From positions 1 through 64,000 of the forward strand of contig RFVC01000005.1 in the NCBI GenBank assembly GCA_009922595.1: a DNA stretch of 64,000 bases, given 5' to 3'. This document shows, one piece after another, positions 10,181 to 19,069 of the stretch. The position numbers and the translations under genes were made by a program. The DNA is from Gammaproteobacteria bacterium (GTDB lineage Bacteria; Pseudomonadota; Gammaproteobacteria; Pseudomonadales; Pseudohongiellaceae). Under the pieces are notes generated by a model, which searched no databases, had not been told where the DNA came from, and worked only from the letters and a program-made list of their open reading frames with translations. The first letter of the stretch is position 1. Each line of letters starts with the position of its first letter.

Positions 10181-10305
10181 CAGCTAGAAGCCTCAAGCAA
10201 AGAAATGTCTAACTGCGCCCACAAATGCGGGTTTACCAAAAAGTTTAGCCTTTTAACATTAAATAAATTCATCCCCAACAGCTTGCGGCTAGGGGCTTGC
10301 GGCTA
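10181..10305. repeat. Inverted-arm degenerate repeat 2 (GCTTGCGGCT type)
   Basis: GCTTGCGGCTA occurs twice in direct orientation at 10281-10291 and 10295-10305. The left arm at 10181-10198 is an inverted, degenerate copy: its reverse complement begins GCTTGAGGCT, nine of ten matching. The arms are about 80 bp apart, between convergent purA and the dehydrogenase gene. No gene is seen in 10173-10378. Confidence 0.65.
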
Positions 10306-10378
10306 AATCTCAATAACGCCATTAGTGATCGCCAGCCAGACCTGGAGATTTAGTTTATTGATGGTCTGATTAATTTTT

Positions 10379-11281
10379 TTACTCTGGCTGCAGGGCATCC
10401 CATACCTGGTAGGCTTCAGTATTGTCTGCGCTGAACTCCTTCTGGTCCAGCGCCTGTTGCCAGCGTTTGTTAACCAGTCTGGATAACGGCGCGTCCATGT
10501 TCACCGCATCGATCAGCTCATTGGCGATACCCACATCCTTAACCAGTAACCCCATGGCAAAGCCGGTCGCCCACTGCTCATCTATGACGTGATCTTTCAT
10601 CACCTTGTCGGTCATAAAATTGTGTCCGGTCGAAACATTTACCACGTCTACGAAATTATTGAGGTCCAGTCCGAAACGCTTTGCCGCCAGCATCGCTTCC
10701 GAGGTTGCGACAAAGGAGGTTGCTGCGACCAGGTTGTTCAAGGCCTTGGTGGCATGCCCTGCCCCGACGCCTCCTGTTTCAAAAAGCTGTCCACCCATGG
10801 CTTCAAGCAAGGGGCGCGCAGCTGCCAGGACAGACTCATCATCAGCCCCAATCATGATAGCTAGTGTGCCAAGCTTGGCACGCGGCACACCGCCTGAAAC
10901 AGGAGCATCCATCAGCGTGACCTTTTTTTCGGTCAGGTCCCTTGCCAGCGCCTGTGTACCGGTAGGTTCTGCGGAACTCATGTCGATAACGACACAACCA
11001 GGTTTTGCGTTATTAATAAAAGCACCACCTTCAGTTTTCATCAGCACTTCTCTAACCACATGCCCGTCTGGAAGCATGGTGATTACAAAGTCCATTACCC
11101 CAAGTTCGGCCAGGCTTGCTGCAGAACGTGCACCACACTCCACGCTAAAACTTTCTGACCGCGCCTTATCCAGGTCAAAAACGGTCAGATCATAGCCTGC
11201 CTTGAAAAGATTCATCGCCATGGGCCATCCCATGTTGCCGATACCTATAAACCCGACCTTTATTTTATTTTTCCCAATCAA
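10379..11281 (-). CDS. Beta-hydroxyacid dehydrogenase (3-hydroxyisobutyrate / tartronate semialdehyde type)
   Basis: NAD(P)-dependent oxidoreductase. A Rossmann fold starts with VGFIGIGNMGWPMAMNL (residues about 9-25). The substrate motif of the family appears as MDAPVSGGVPRA, and the catalytic Lys lies in GAGHATKALNN. The C-terminal all-helical domain is complete, and length 300 is typical. Members reduce or oxidise small beta-hydroxyacids such as tartronate semialdehyde, glyoxylate or 3-hydroxyisobutyrate; the sequence alone does not separate these. It lies downstream of a carboxymuconolactone decarboxylase-like gene on the same strand, separated by about 100 bp containing a repeat. Confidence 0.88.
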   Translation of the reverse strand: MIGKNKIKVGFIGIGNMGWPMAMNLFKAGYDLTVFDLDKARSESFSVECGARSAASLAELGVMDFVITMLPDGHVVREVLMKTEGGAFINNAKPGCVVIDMSSAEPTGTQALARDLTEKKVTLMDAPVSGGVPRAKLGTLAIMIGADDESVLAAARPLLEAMGGQLFETGGVGAGHATKALNNLVAATSFVATSEAMLAAKRFGLDLNNFVDVVNVSTGHNFMTDKVMKDHVIDEQWATGFAMGLLVKDVGIANELIDAVNMDAPLSRLVNKRWQQALDQKEFSADNTEAYQVWDALQPE

Positions 11282-11322
11282 TTCTTAAATCCTCTTAATT
11301 ATTTTTAATCCAGCATCCAACT

Positions 11323-11372
11323 ACGAGTGACGAGTTGCGAGGGCTAAAGTTAAAACTCGTGACTTGAAACTC
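11323..11372. repeat. Inverted-arm degenerate repeat 3 (ACGAGTT type)
   Basis: Tandem-like units ACGAGTG, ACGAGTT and GCGAG (11323-11341) face AACTCGTGACTTGAAACTC (11354-11372). ACGAGTT (11330-11336) and AACTCGT (11354-11360) are exact inverses. It lies between two same-strand genes, with the same architecture as the elements near 2.3, 10.2, 16.0 and 52.3 kb but a different core. Confidence 0.6.
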
Positions 11373-11379
11373 TCTACTG

Positions 11380-11763
11380 TTAACTATCAAGGCCCATGTC
11401 GGTAAGTACTTCCTTGACGGCATTGAATGCTTCCACTCCGCTCGGCACACCAGAGTACACCGCGCTGTGGATAAGGATGGCACGAATTTCTTCAACTGAA
11501 ACGCCGTTGGCTAAGGCGCCGCGGGCATGCACTTTAATTTGATTAGGCTTGGTCAGCGCAGTAAGCACTGCCAGGGTGATCATGCTGCGGGTTTTGGGAT
11601 CGAGGGTTTCTTCTGCCCACACCTCTCCAAAACAGTATTTTGTCACCAGGTCCTCAAAGGGACGGTTGAAGTCGGTCGCCCGCTCTTCCCTGGCCGCAGC
11701 GACTTCTTCACCCCACATTTTTACCGCGATGTCGCGTCCGGCTTGGTAGGCATCGTTATTCAT
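11380..11763 (-). CDS. Carboxymuconolactone decarboxylase family protein
   Basis: A 127-residue AhpD/CMD-fold protein. The central segment DPKTRSMITLAVLTALTKPNQIKVH (quoted in part) and the following GVSVEEIRAILIHSAVYSGVP match 4-carboxymuconolactone decarboxylase (PcaC) proteins. It lacks the CxxC of AhpD-type peroxidase relatives, so a decarboxylase-like role is likelier. No other protocatechuate genes are nearby; with the dehydrogenase downstream it may act on another small acid. Substrate unknown. Confidence 0.85.
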   Translation of the reverse strand: MNNDAYQAGRDIAVKMWGEEVAAAREERATDFNRPFEDLVTKYCFGEVWAEETLDPKTRSMITLAVLTALTKPNQIKVHARGALANGVSVEEIRAILIHSAVYSGVPSGVEAFNAVKEVLTDMGLDS

Positions 11764-11859
11764 TATTATTCCCTCAAAATATGAAAATTCAGGACGTCTA
11801 ACATACTGAATAATCCATTAAATTTGTATGTTTTCCTCAGATTTTAGGGGCCTGAAGCT

Positions 11860-11890
11860 AAATACGCTTTACCCGCGTATTTGCTACTAT
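11860..11890 (+). promoter_or_regulatory. gcvT promoter region with inverted repeat
   Basis: A perfect 8-bp inverted repeat, AAATACGC (11860-11867) and GCGTATTT (11875-11882), runs into an extended -10 element, TGC followed by TACTAT (11882-11890). The repeat covers the -35 zone, as an operator would. No glycine-riboswitch core could be recognised in the 165-bp leader region. Confidence 0.45.
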
Positions 11891-11928
11891 AGAAGGGCTC
11901 ATTTTTGGTGGTCGGCAACTATTGATCC

Positions 11929-13050
11929 ATGGCAGTCAGTCCTTCAGAAGAACTTCTAATTACCCCGCTGCATGACCTGCACCTTGAAACTGGAGCTCGC
12001 ATGGTACCTTTTGCCGGCTACAGCATGCCGGTGCAGTTTGAAGGTGTGAAGGCAGAGCACCTGCACACACGCTCCGCGGCCGGCCTGTTTGATGTCTCGC
12101 ATATGGGACAGATCCTGGTTGAGGGGCCAGAGGCAGTACAGCAGCTAGAGAAACTTATTCCTGCTGACCTTCAGGATCTTCCCATCAACAAACAGCGTTA
12201 TGGCCTGCTGACCAATACATCAGGTGGTATTCTGGACGACCTGATGATCTGCCGTTGGGACGAACAACTTTTTTACCTGGTAGTGAATGCTGCCTGCAAA
12301 GCCACAGACCTGGCTTGGCTGGAAGCGAATCTTGAAGGTGTCGATATCACTGTGCTGGAAGACAGGGCTTTGCTGGCACTACAGGGCCCCGCATCAGAGG
12401 AAATAATGGAGGCACTGGCAGCAGATGTTTCCAGCTTGTCATTTATGCAGGGAACACAGGCATCAATATTAGATGCACAGTGCTACATCACACGCTCGGG
12501 TTATACCGGCGAAGACGGATTTGAAATTTCCATACCGGCTGACAAAGCCAACGATCTAGCAAGGGCATTACTGGCCAACTACGACATCAAACCAGTAGGC
12601 CTCGGCGCCCGTGACACTTTACGTCTTGAGGCCGGGCTGTGCCTGTATGGCCATGATATGAATACCGGAACAACGCCTGTATCAGCTGGACTGGAATGGA
12701 GTATCAGCAAAGCCCGGCGTACCGGCGGTGCTAGACAGGGCGGATTCCCCGGTGCCGACATCATTCTTGAACAGATGGAGAAGGGTACTAAACAGAAACG
12801 GGCCGGACTGAAAAGCGAAGGCAAGGCGCTAGTGAGGGAAGGCGCTGTACTATTCAATGGTGAAGGCCAGCCAGTTGGGTCGGTTACCAGCGGCGGATTT
12901 GCGCCCAGCTTGAACGGACCGGTATCAATGGGCTACGTTGATTCGACCCTGACCGAGCCAGGCACTTCCCTGCGAGCGATGGTGCGCGGTAAACCTCTGC
13001 CTGTCATCGTGACGCCACTTCCTTTTATAAAAACCGGTTACAAGCGGTAA
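11929..13050 (+). CDS. gcvT: Glycine cleavage system T protein (aminomethyltransferase)
   Basis: Transfers the methylene group from aminomethylated H protein to tetrahydrofolate and releases ammonia. The N-terminal LHDLHLETGARMVPFAGYSMPVQ region (quoted in part) and FDVSHMGQI (about residues 50-58) are family signatures. SGYTGEDGFEI (about 190) and LGARDTLRLEAGLCLYGHDM (folate domain) follow. Length 373 is normal. It is transcribed with gcvP 22 bp downstream. The usual gcvH between them is missing. Confidence 0.96.
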   Translation: MAVSPSEELLITPLHDLHLETGARMVPFAGYSMPVQFEGVKAEHLHTRSAAGLFDVSHMGQILVEGPEAVQQLEKLIPADLQDLPINKQRYGLLTNTSGGILDDLMICRWDEQLFYLVVNAACKATDLAWLEANLEGVDITVLEDRALLALQGPASEEIMEALAADVSSLSFMQGTQASILDAQCYITRSGYTGEDGFEISIPADKANDLARALLANYDIKPVGLGARDTLRLEAGLCLYGHDMNTGTTPVSAGLEWSISKARRTGGARQGGFPGADIILEQMEKGTKQKRAGLKSEGKALVREGAVLFNGEGQPVGSVTSGGFAPSLNGPVSMGYVDSTLTEPGTSLRAMVRGKPLPVIVTPLPFIKTGYKR

Positions 13051-13072
13051 GTGAAACAAGAGAAAGCAAGGG

Positions 13073-15898
13073 ATGACAAACGTGTTAAATGACAGCCACG
13101 ATTTTATTTCAAGGCATATCGGCCCTAATGCCGATGAGCAGCATGTCATGCTTGCCGCACTCGGCTTTAAGAATATGACGGCATTTATACAAGCTGCCAT
13201 TCCGGATGTTATTCGACAGGAGCATGCACTAGACCTGGATTCACCCTTAAGCGAAGCCTCTGCTGAAAAAGCGCTGATGGCGATTGCGTCCAACAATAAG
13301 GTGTTCAAGTCCTACATAGGACAGGGGTACTACGATTGCCATACACCCAAGGTAATTCGCCGCAACCTTTTTGAGAACCCGGCCTGGTATACCGCCTACA
13401 CACCCTATCAGCCGGAAATTTCGCAGGGACGCCTCGAAGCCCTGCTAAACTTTCAGACTATGATCTGCGACCTGACCGGCCTTAGTATCGCCAACGCATC
13501 ACTGCTGGATGAAGCAACCGCTGCAGCCGAAGCAATGACCCTCTGCCGCAGGATGAGCAAGGCCAAGGGCAACACCTTCTTTATCGATGCAGACTGTTTT
13601 CCACAAACATTCGAGGTGCTGCGCACTCGGGCCGAACCACTGGGTTACGAACTGGTTACAGGAAAACCCGAAGAAGCACGGAAGCATGACTGTTTTGGTC
13701 TGTTTATCCAGTACCCTGGCGCGAGTGGCGAGGTGCAGGATTACACGGGCCTGATCAGCAAGATGAGGGAGTCTGGCGCGCTGGTAGTGATGGCAGCCGA
13801 CATACTCGGCCTGATGCTGCTGAAATCTCCGGGTGCAATGGGTGCCGATGTCGCCATTGGCAGCACGCAGCGTTTTGGTGTCCCAATGGGCTTCGGCGGG
13901 CCCCATGCGGCGTATATGGCCTGCCATGAAGATTACCAGCGTTCACTGCCAGGACGCCTTGTTGGCGTATCCAAAGATGCACATAACAATCCGGCCTACC
14001 GCCTTGCCCTGCAAACACGCGAGCAGCACATCCGCCGCGAGAAGGCGACCAGTAATATCTGCACGGCCCAGGTCCTGCTGGCCGTCATAGCTGGTATGTA
14101 TGCTGTCTATCATGGTCCTGGTGGGCTCAGGCGAATTGCAGAAAGAGTCCATCAGCTGACCTGCCGCCTGGCGGCCAGACTCGAAGCGGAACGATACACC
14201 ATCGTCAATCAATCGTACTTTGATACGCTGACTGTTGAGACCGGCGACCAGACTCAGCACGTGCATGACTTTGCGCGCGTACAGAACATTAACCTGCGGG
14301 CCATTGATGACAGTCTCGTCGGCATTTCACTTGACGAAACGACGACGGAAAAAGACCTAGAAGTCATTCTCTCACTTTTTGACTGCGGGGCTCTGCCAGC
14401 ATCGGCTCCCTCACCCATCGAAGATGCCTTGCGACGCAGCGATAAAGTACTGACGCATCCGGTCTTCAACACCTACCATTCCGAAACTGAAATGATGCGC
14501 TACCTGCGCAAGCTGGCTGACCGTGACATCGCACTCGACAGGACCATGATCCCTCTCGGCTCATGCACGATGAAACTGAATTCCGCGGCGGAAATGCAGC
14601 CGGTCTCCTGGCCGGAGTTTGCCAACCTTCATCCCTTTGCCCCCAAGGACCAGGCACGCGGTTATCTTGAAATGATTCGCGATCTTGAGAAGATGCTGTG
14701 CAAGGTGACAGGCTATGCCGCCGTTTCACTGCAGCCGAATGCCGGCTCACAGGGTGAATTTGCAGGTTTGCTGGCCATCCGCGGCTGGCAGGAAGCGCGC
14801 GGACAGGCACACCGCAATATATGTCTGATACCGGAATCCGCACATGGCACCAATCCCGCTTCAGCACAGATGTGCGGCATGAAAGTGGTTGTTGTTAACT
14901 GTGATGACCAGGGTAACGTTGATGTCGATGATCTTCGGGCCAAGTCCGAGACGCACAGCGACAACCTGGCAGCGATAATGATCACCTATCCTTCCACGCA
15001 CGGCGTTTTTGAATCCCGGATCAGCGATGTCTGCGCTATCGTGCATGAACATGGCGGCCAGGTTTATATCGACGGGGCCAACCTGAATGCCATGGTCGGA
15101 CACGTTGAACCCGGCACCATTGGAGGCGATGTAAGTCATCTGAACCTGCATAAAACTTTTTGTATTCCCCATGGCGGGGGTGGTCCTGGCGTCGGTCCAA
15201 TTGGCGTGGCCGAACACCTGGCTCCTTTCCTGCCGGGTCATAACAGCCTTGATAAAAAAGAGAATGCCGTTTCTGCTGCGGCCTACGGCAGTGCCAGCAT
15301 CCTCCCAATCACCTGGATGTACCTGAAAATGATGGGTGCTTCTGGCCTAATATCAGCTACCGAGGCGGCTATACTCAACGCTAACTATCTCGCCAAACAG
15401 CTGTCCGGGGATTACCAGATTCTCTATACAGGAGAGAATGGCCTGGTGGCTCACGAATGCATTATTGATTTTCGCCCAATCAAGGAAAGCACGGGAGTGA
15501 CGGTTGATGATGTGGCAAAGCGCCTGATTGATTACGGCTTCCATGCCCCAACGATGTCATTCCCGGTGGCCGGGACCCTGATGATTGAACCAACCGAAAG
15601 CGAATCAAAGCAGGAGCTAGATCGCTTTGTTGAGGCAATGAAAGGTATTCGTCAGGAGATTCGCGATATCGAAGCCGGCGTTATTAGCCTCGATGAAAGC
15701 CCCCTGCGCAGTGCCCCTCACACCGCACAGAGTCTGCTCACTAAGTCATGGGATAAACCCTATTCGCGGGAAACCGCCGCATATCCAATCGCAAAATTGA
15801 AAGACAACAAGTACTGGCCGCCGGTTGGACGCATCGACCAGGTTTTCGGCGACAGGAACCTAGTGTGTTCATGCCTGCCAATTGAAGACTACAAATAA
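13073..15898 (+). CDS. gcvP: Glycine dehydrogenase (decarboxylating), P protein
   Basis: PLP-dependent decarboxylation of glycine and transfer of aminomethyl to the lipoyl arm of GcvH. A single long chain of 941 residues carries both halves: the N-terminal half begins [13 protein letters not shown], and the C-terminal half carries the PLP lysine in [17 protein letters not shown] (encoded near 15140-15190). [12 protein letters not shown] and [11 protein letters not shown] are further motifs. This is the homodimeric alpha-beta fused form usual in proteobacteria. It follows gcvT in an operon. Downstream, a degenerate inverted-arm repeat separates it from a convergent gene. Confidence 0.97.
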   Translation: MTNVLNDSHDFISRHIGPNADEQHVMLAALGFKNMTAFIQAAIPDVIRQEHALDLDSPLSEASAEKALMAIASNNKVFKSYIGQGYYDCHTPKVIRRNLFENPAWYTAYTPYQPEISQGRLEALLNFQTMICDLTGLSIANASLLDEATAAAEAMTLCRRMSKAKGNTFFIDADCFPQTFEVLRTRAEPLGYELVTGKPEEARKHDCFGLFIQYPGASGEVQDYTGLISKMRESGALVVMAADILGLMLLKSPGAMGADVAIGSTQRFGVPMGFGGPHAAYMACHEDYQRSLPGRLVGVSKDAHNNPAYRLALQTREQHIRREKATSNICTAQVLLAVIAGMYAVYHGPGGLRRIAERVHQLTCRLAARLEAERYTIVNQSYFDTLTVETGDQTQHVHDFARVQNINLRAIDDSLVGISLDETTTEKDLEVILSLFDCGALPASAPSPIEDALRRSDKVLTHPVFNTYHSETEMMRYLRKLADRDIALDRTMIPLGSCTMKLNSAAEMQPVSWPEFANLHPFAPKDQARGYLEMIRDLEKMLCKVTGYAAVSLQPNAGSQGEFAGLLAIRGWQEARGQAHRNICLIPESAHGTNPASAQMCGMKVVVVNCDDQGNVDVDDLRAKSETHSDNLAAIMITYPSTHGVFESRISDVCAIVHEHGGQVYIDGANLNAMVGHVEPGTIGGDVSHLNLHKTFCIPHGGGGPGVGPIGVAEHLAPFLPGHNSLDKKENAVSAAAYGSASILPITWMYLKMMGASGLISATEAAILNANYLAKQLSGDYQILYTGENGLVAHECIIDFRPIKESTGVTVDDVAKRLIDYGFHAPTMSFPVAGTLMIEPTESESKQELDRFVEAMKGIRQEIRDIEAGVISLDESPLRSAPHTAQSLLTKSWDKPYSRETAAYPIAKLKDNKYWPPVGRIDQVFGDRNLVCSCLPIEDYK

Positions 15899-15915
15899 GT
15901 TTTCATAGTTGAAAT

Positions 15916-16034
15916 CAAGGAACAAGAACAGAATTATTTTCTGCGTTTTCCCGTCAAGCCTTAGACCTTGCAAAAAGTAAAAATCTTTACTGTGTATACT
16001 CGTTTCAGTTGAATCCCTTTTATCTTGCTCCTTG
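15916..16034. repeat. Inverted-arm degenerate repeat 4 (CAAGGAACAAGA type)
   Basis: CAAGGAACAAGA (15916-15927) and TCTTGCTCCTTG (16023-16034) are inverse copies matching at 11 of 12 positions, flanking about 95 bp between convergent gcvP and the next gene. The inner sequence includes a stray TATACT-like box near 15995 with no gene to serve. Confidence 0.6.
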
Positions 16035-16065
16035 CAAGTGCGAAGCCGGTACGATCTTGTATCTG

Positions 16066-17163
16066 TTAGAGCCGATTGTCCTGGCAGTAGTACTCAGGCG
16101 GATCGCCGCCCTCTCGCCAGATCATGTTCCATTGCATCGACCAGGGTCGCGTATAGGCACCGGGATCATCAATGGTGACTTCATAGGTCATGGTGTTGAA
16201 ATCAACTCGAGTCAGGCGTTCCTCAACTTTCATCTGAGTGGTGTGAGGCAACCCGCCGGTTAACCAGAACTTTTCGTTATAGCCTTCGGAGCGAATCACG
16301 AGTGTGTCGCCCTCCCACTCAGCGACATTTCTGCCGTAATAAAGAATATTGTCGTTATCTACAGGAAAGCCTGTGTTGATGCCGCGCCCGTCGGTATAGA
16401 TAAGATGCCAGTCCTGGTTACCCCCTCCGGGTACGAAAAAAATTCGCTGCCACTGTTTATCCTCTAACAGCTGAAAACCAAAAGGCGCCTGCCACTTGCG
16501 CGGACCTGCCGGTGGACGACATTCGACGAAGGAAGGGTCAAAGCGGAGAAAATTTTGCTGACGGGTTTCATAAAGTCTCAGTGCCCATTCCTGCATCGGA
16601 GCAACACGTGACGCATCAACCAGATTTTCAAGCAATCCATAGGACGACATTTCTACATTGACGCCGTTTTCCATCATTACGGTGGTATCAGGAACCCAGT
16701 AGCCCTCCTCTCCTGGCGCTGCGCTAAGCCGGGGCAGCCCATCGGGCCAGCGGGGAGTGTCGCGGTCCTGGTTTTCCTGTAAGGCCAGGCTCAGTGCTGA
16801 CACTTCACCGATAAAAACCGGTTCTCCTGCAAGGAGGATCCGCTCCCCCCAAATCTGTGGGCTGCCGTCGCGAGCCGGGTAACCGCTAATGCTGATAAGG
16901 TCTCCGGGCTGGACTGTTAAGGCATCCCATCCGTTCCATTCCAGGATCACCGGACTTTCCAGCTCGACGTACCAGTCATCCCCTGAAGCGGGTTCAACCA
17001 CGAAAAGATGCACATGGGGGTTGGCCCAGTCCACCTTCGTGATGCGTCCTTCCAATTGAATCTGCTGCTCAGTATCGAACTTGACCACTTTACCATGATG
17101 CGCCAGGGCAACCTGCCAGCAGAGCAGAAAAAAAACAGTGATAAAAGAACAAAGACTTTTCAT
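16066..17163 (-). CDS. Secreted DUF6152-like protein with paralogous C-terminal domain
   Basis: Exported protein of about 365 residues. The start is placed at ATG 17163, which gives a clean signal peptide (MKSLCSFITVFFLL..ALAHH). The earlier in-frame ATG at 17202 lies inside the upstream gene. Residues about 20-105 form a small beta-rich domain (HHGKVVKFD, ITKVDWANPHVHLFV) resembling DUF6152. The C-terminal half (WEGDTLVI, HTTQMKVEERL, YEVTIDDPGAYTRPW, final YYCQDN) repeats in the neighbouring upstream gene. That gene's stop is one base before this start, so they form an operon. Function unknown; periplasmic location inferred. Confidence 0.72.
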   Translation of the reverse strand: MKSLCSFITVFFLLCWQVALAHHGKVVKFDTEQQIQLEGRITKVDWANPHVHLFVVEPASGDDWYVELESPVILEWNGWDALTVQPGDLISISGYPARDGSPQIWGERILLAGEPVFIGEVSALSLALQENQDRDTPRWPDGLPRLSAAPGEEGYWVPDTTVMMENGVNVEMSSYGLLENLVDASRVAPMQEWALRLYETRQQNFLRFDPSFVECRPPAGPRKWQAPFGFQLLEDKQWQRIFFVPGGGNQDWHLIYTDGRGINTGFPVDNDNILYYGRNVAEWEGDTLVIRSEGYNEKFWLTGGLPHTTQMKVEERLTRVDFNTMTYEVTIDDPGAYTRPWSMQWNMIWREGGDPPEYYCQDNRL

Positions 17164-17164
17164 A

Positions 17165-18079
17165 TCAGGGAAAAATAGGATGGCTGCGGTCCATGCTTTC
17201 ATACTCGGTGCCCAGCATCAGCTCAAAGGCCATGTTGGCATCCTGGCAGACAAACTCGAATGCCTCGCCCGGACGCCACGGCATGACAAAACCGCTGCTC
17301 CAGGTTTCCGTGTAGGAACCAGGGTCGTCTATGGTGACTTCATATCTCAGCGTGTTGTAGGTTTCGCGGGTGAACCTTTCCATCATGTGCAGCTGGTTGG
17401 TATGCGGTGTGCCTTCTGCATCAATCCACATCTTTTCGTTGAACCCTGTTGTGTCTACAACCAGGGTGTCCCCTTCCCAGCGGCCAATGGAATGCCCATG
17501 ATAGGTCGGTTTCAGGTTTTCAGGATGCTCACGGCCATCCATGTAGATCACGCGAAAATGTCGCGGCCCGCCGACAGGAAACATGTAGATGCGCTGCATG
17601 TCGGGAAAATCAACAAACTGGGTGCCGTAAGCCGTCGTTACCGAGCGCGGTCCTGACGAAGGTTTGCAGCGGGTATAGGGTTCAAAGCGGGTGCGCGTGC
17701 GCTGCTGGTAGAGATGCCAGGCCCAGGGCATGAACGGGACATCGGTGAGGTCTATTTTGTCGAAAGGCCGGTCAGGATCATTGGCGTAAGACGCGTAGGG
17801 ATTACTGGCGACAATCGAGCCCTCGGGCACAATATCATAATCAATGATCATGGGGCGTGTGCCGAATCCATCCCAGGCGCCCATCTCTTCACCGGGCGGA
17901 GTGCCCAGGATTATGCGACCTTCTGCATCACGGGGCGCAGGGCGGGAAGCAGGTTCGTTGCTGTCCGGTCTTGGGACGCTGGTCTGGGCCTGTGCCAACA
18001 CCACCAGCAAGGATGCACAGCAAAAATAAAAAAAGCGCCGCAAAATTATCACGATGTTGACCAATCCCCCAAGGTTCAT
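17165..18079 (-). CDS. Secreted protein paralogous to the next gene's C-terminal half
   Basis: 304 residues with a signal sequence (hydrophobic stretch about 9-30, ending LAQAQ). The mature part carries the same C-terminal domain as its downstream neighbour: WEGDTLVVDTTGFNEKMW, HTNQLHMMERFTRETY, YEVTIDDPGSYTETW, and a final EFVCQDAN. The DUF6152-like N-terminal domain is absent. The pair looks like a tandem duplication, with one copy carrying an extra N-terminal domain. No catalytic motif was recognised. Proteins with this conserved domain are common in soil and marine proteobacteria, but I know of no defined role. Confidence 0.68.
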   Translation of the reverse strand: MNLGGLVNIVIILRRFFYFCCASLLVVLAQAQTSVPRPDSNEPASRPAPRDAEGRIILGTPPGEEMGAWDGFGTRPMIIDYDIVPEGSIVASNPYASYANDPDRPFDKIDLTDVPFMPWAWHLYQQRTRTRFEPYTRCKPSSGPRSVTTAYGTQFVDFPDMQRIYMFPVGGPRHFRVIYMDGREHPENLKPTYHGHSIGRWEGDTLVVDTTGFNEKMWIDAEGTPHTNQLHMMERFTRETYNTLRYEVTIDDPGSYTETWSSGFVMPWRPGEAFEFVCQDANMAFELMLGTEYESMDRSHPIFP

Positions 18080-18160
18080 CCATCAGGATTCTAACCAGAG
18101 GCAGGACAAAAAACATCGATTAAAAAGTGGAAATAAAGGGAATACGATTTTACTGGGTGG

Positions 18161-18358
18161 CTAAAACTCGTCTTCGGCGCTTGCTGAAGCGCACAGGTTC
18201 TGCTGAGGCCTGTCGCGAGCGCTGCGTGCTTGACGTTTGCAGCGCTCACTGCAGTACTTTACTTCATCCCAGCATCGCCACCATTTTTTGCGCCAGCTAA
18301 ATGGTCGTAGGCAATGCTGGCAAATTTTTTCAGGGAGGTTTGTCTTGGCGTACGCCAT
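18161..18358 (-). CDS. DUF2256 zinc-ribbon-like small protein
   Basis: 65 residues with the near-invariant DUF2256 core: NLPEKICQHCLRPFSWRKKW then RCWDEVKYCSERC. Four cysteines in two CxxC/CxxxC pairs (residues about 13-16 and 38-42) suggest zinc binding. DUF2256 genes are often next to cryptochrome/photolyase genes in marine bacteria (known association). Here its upstream neighbour, two bases away, is a glutathione peroxidase, so the two are co-transcribed. Molecular function unknown. Confidence 0.88.
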   Translation of the reverse strand: MAYAKTNLPEKICQHCLRPFSWRKKWWRCWDEVKYCSERCKRQARSARDRPQQNLCASASAEDEF

Positions 18359-18360
18359 TT

Positions 18361-18930
18361 TCAGAGCAGTGCTTCGATTGCGGTAACCAGTTTTTTGCTG
18401 TCCGGCTTGACCCCGCTGCGAAACAGGTCAATCACATTTCCATCACGGTCAACCAGGTACTTATTGAAGTTCCAGTTTGGACGTTTGGTTTCACTTGCCA
18501 GGTGTGAAAACACTGGGTGCGCGTTTTCACCTTTTACATTCACAATATCAGTCATGGGGAAGGTGACCCCGTAGTTGATGTAACAGATTTCTGCCGTCTT
18601 AGCGGCATCATCGTCTTCCTGGTTGAAATCATCGGACGGGAAACCAACCAGCACCAAACCCTCGTCCTTGTAGCGCTGATAGAGTGCTTCTAGGCCGCTG
18701 AACTGGTAGGTGTAACCACAGTAGCTGGCCGTGTTAACCAGCAGGACAACCTTGCCGGCTGTCTCGGCACACAGATCAACTGTTTTGTTGGTATGCAGCT
18801 GCCCTATCTCATGGTCGAGCCATCCAACACAGGCAGCCTGCTGCTCGATAGGGGCTTCCTGGGCGTGTGCGCTGGCAAAAAGCAGGCTTGAAAGGAGTAT
18901 GGCAAAGTGACTTGACCTGAACATGGGCAT
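18361..18930 (-). CDS. Secreted glutathione peroxidase family protein (Cys type)
   Basis: Thiol peroxidase of the GPx/BtuE family, preceded by a signal peptide (residues 1-23, cut after AHAQ), so periplasmic. The peroxidatic cysteine is C71 in NTASYCGYT, where animal enzymes have selenocysteine. GFPSDDF and the WNFNKYLV motif carry the conserved Gln/Trp/Asn surroundings in part. An extra N-terminal stretch with two cysteines (about 34 and 54) precedes the fold. It starts a two-gene unit with DUF2256, divergent from the DUF3429 gene. Confidence 0.87.
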   Translation of the reverse strand: MPMFRSSHFAILLSSLLFASAHAQEAPIEQQAACVGWLDHEIGQLHTNKTVDLCAETAGKVVLLVNTASYCGYTYQFSGLEALYQRYKDEGLVLVGFPSDDFNQEDDDAAKTAEICYINYGVTFPMTDIVNVKGENAHPVFSHLASETKRPNWNFNKYLVDRDGNVIDLFRSGVKPDSKKLVTAIEALL

Positions 18931-19010
18931 TCCTTATTAAATGGATAGAAAACATTACCATATACGCCAGTAAAACCTGTCAGGATTACCGCTTTAGCGA
19001 TTCGCCAGGG

Positions 19011-19040
19011 TGATCTGACCAGGGTCAAAGACAGTATAAA
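19011..19040 (+). promoter_or_regulatory. Putative ECF-type promoter before DUF3429 operon
   Basis: TGATCT (19011-19016), 18 bases, TATAAA (19035-19040), 30 bp upstream of the DUF3429 start. TGATC-type -35 boxes are known for RpoE/ChrR-class (singlet-oxygen) ECF sigma factors. A poor sigma-70 promoter is the alternative. The gene content nearby is what makes the ECF reading worth testing. Confidence 0.3.
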
Positions 19041-19069
19041 AATCTCTTTATCCTTACAATATTGGATTC

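Noticed and set aside
10605-11195. 196-residue plus-strand frame within the dehydrogenase region
   Set aside because: It is the antisense shadow of a clear beta-hydroxyacid dehydrogenase and is Ser/Ala-rich without motifs.
11764-11928. Glycine riboswitch upstream of gcvT
   Set aside because: No recognisable tandem aptamer core was found in the 165 bp, and the region is too short for a typical two-aptamer riboswitch plus promoter.
16009-16263. 84-residue plus-strand frame after gcvP
   Set aside because: It overlaps the 3' end of the well-supported minus-strand gene, shows no family motif, and has no ribosome-binding site.
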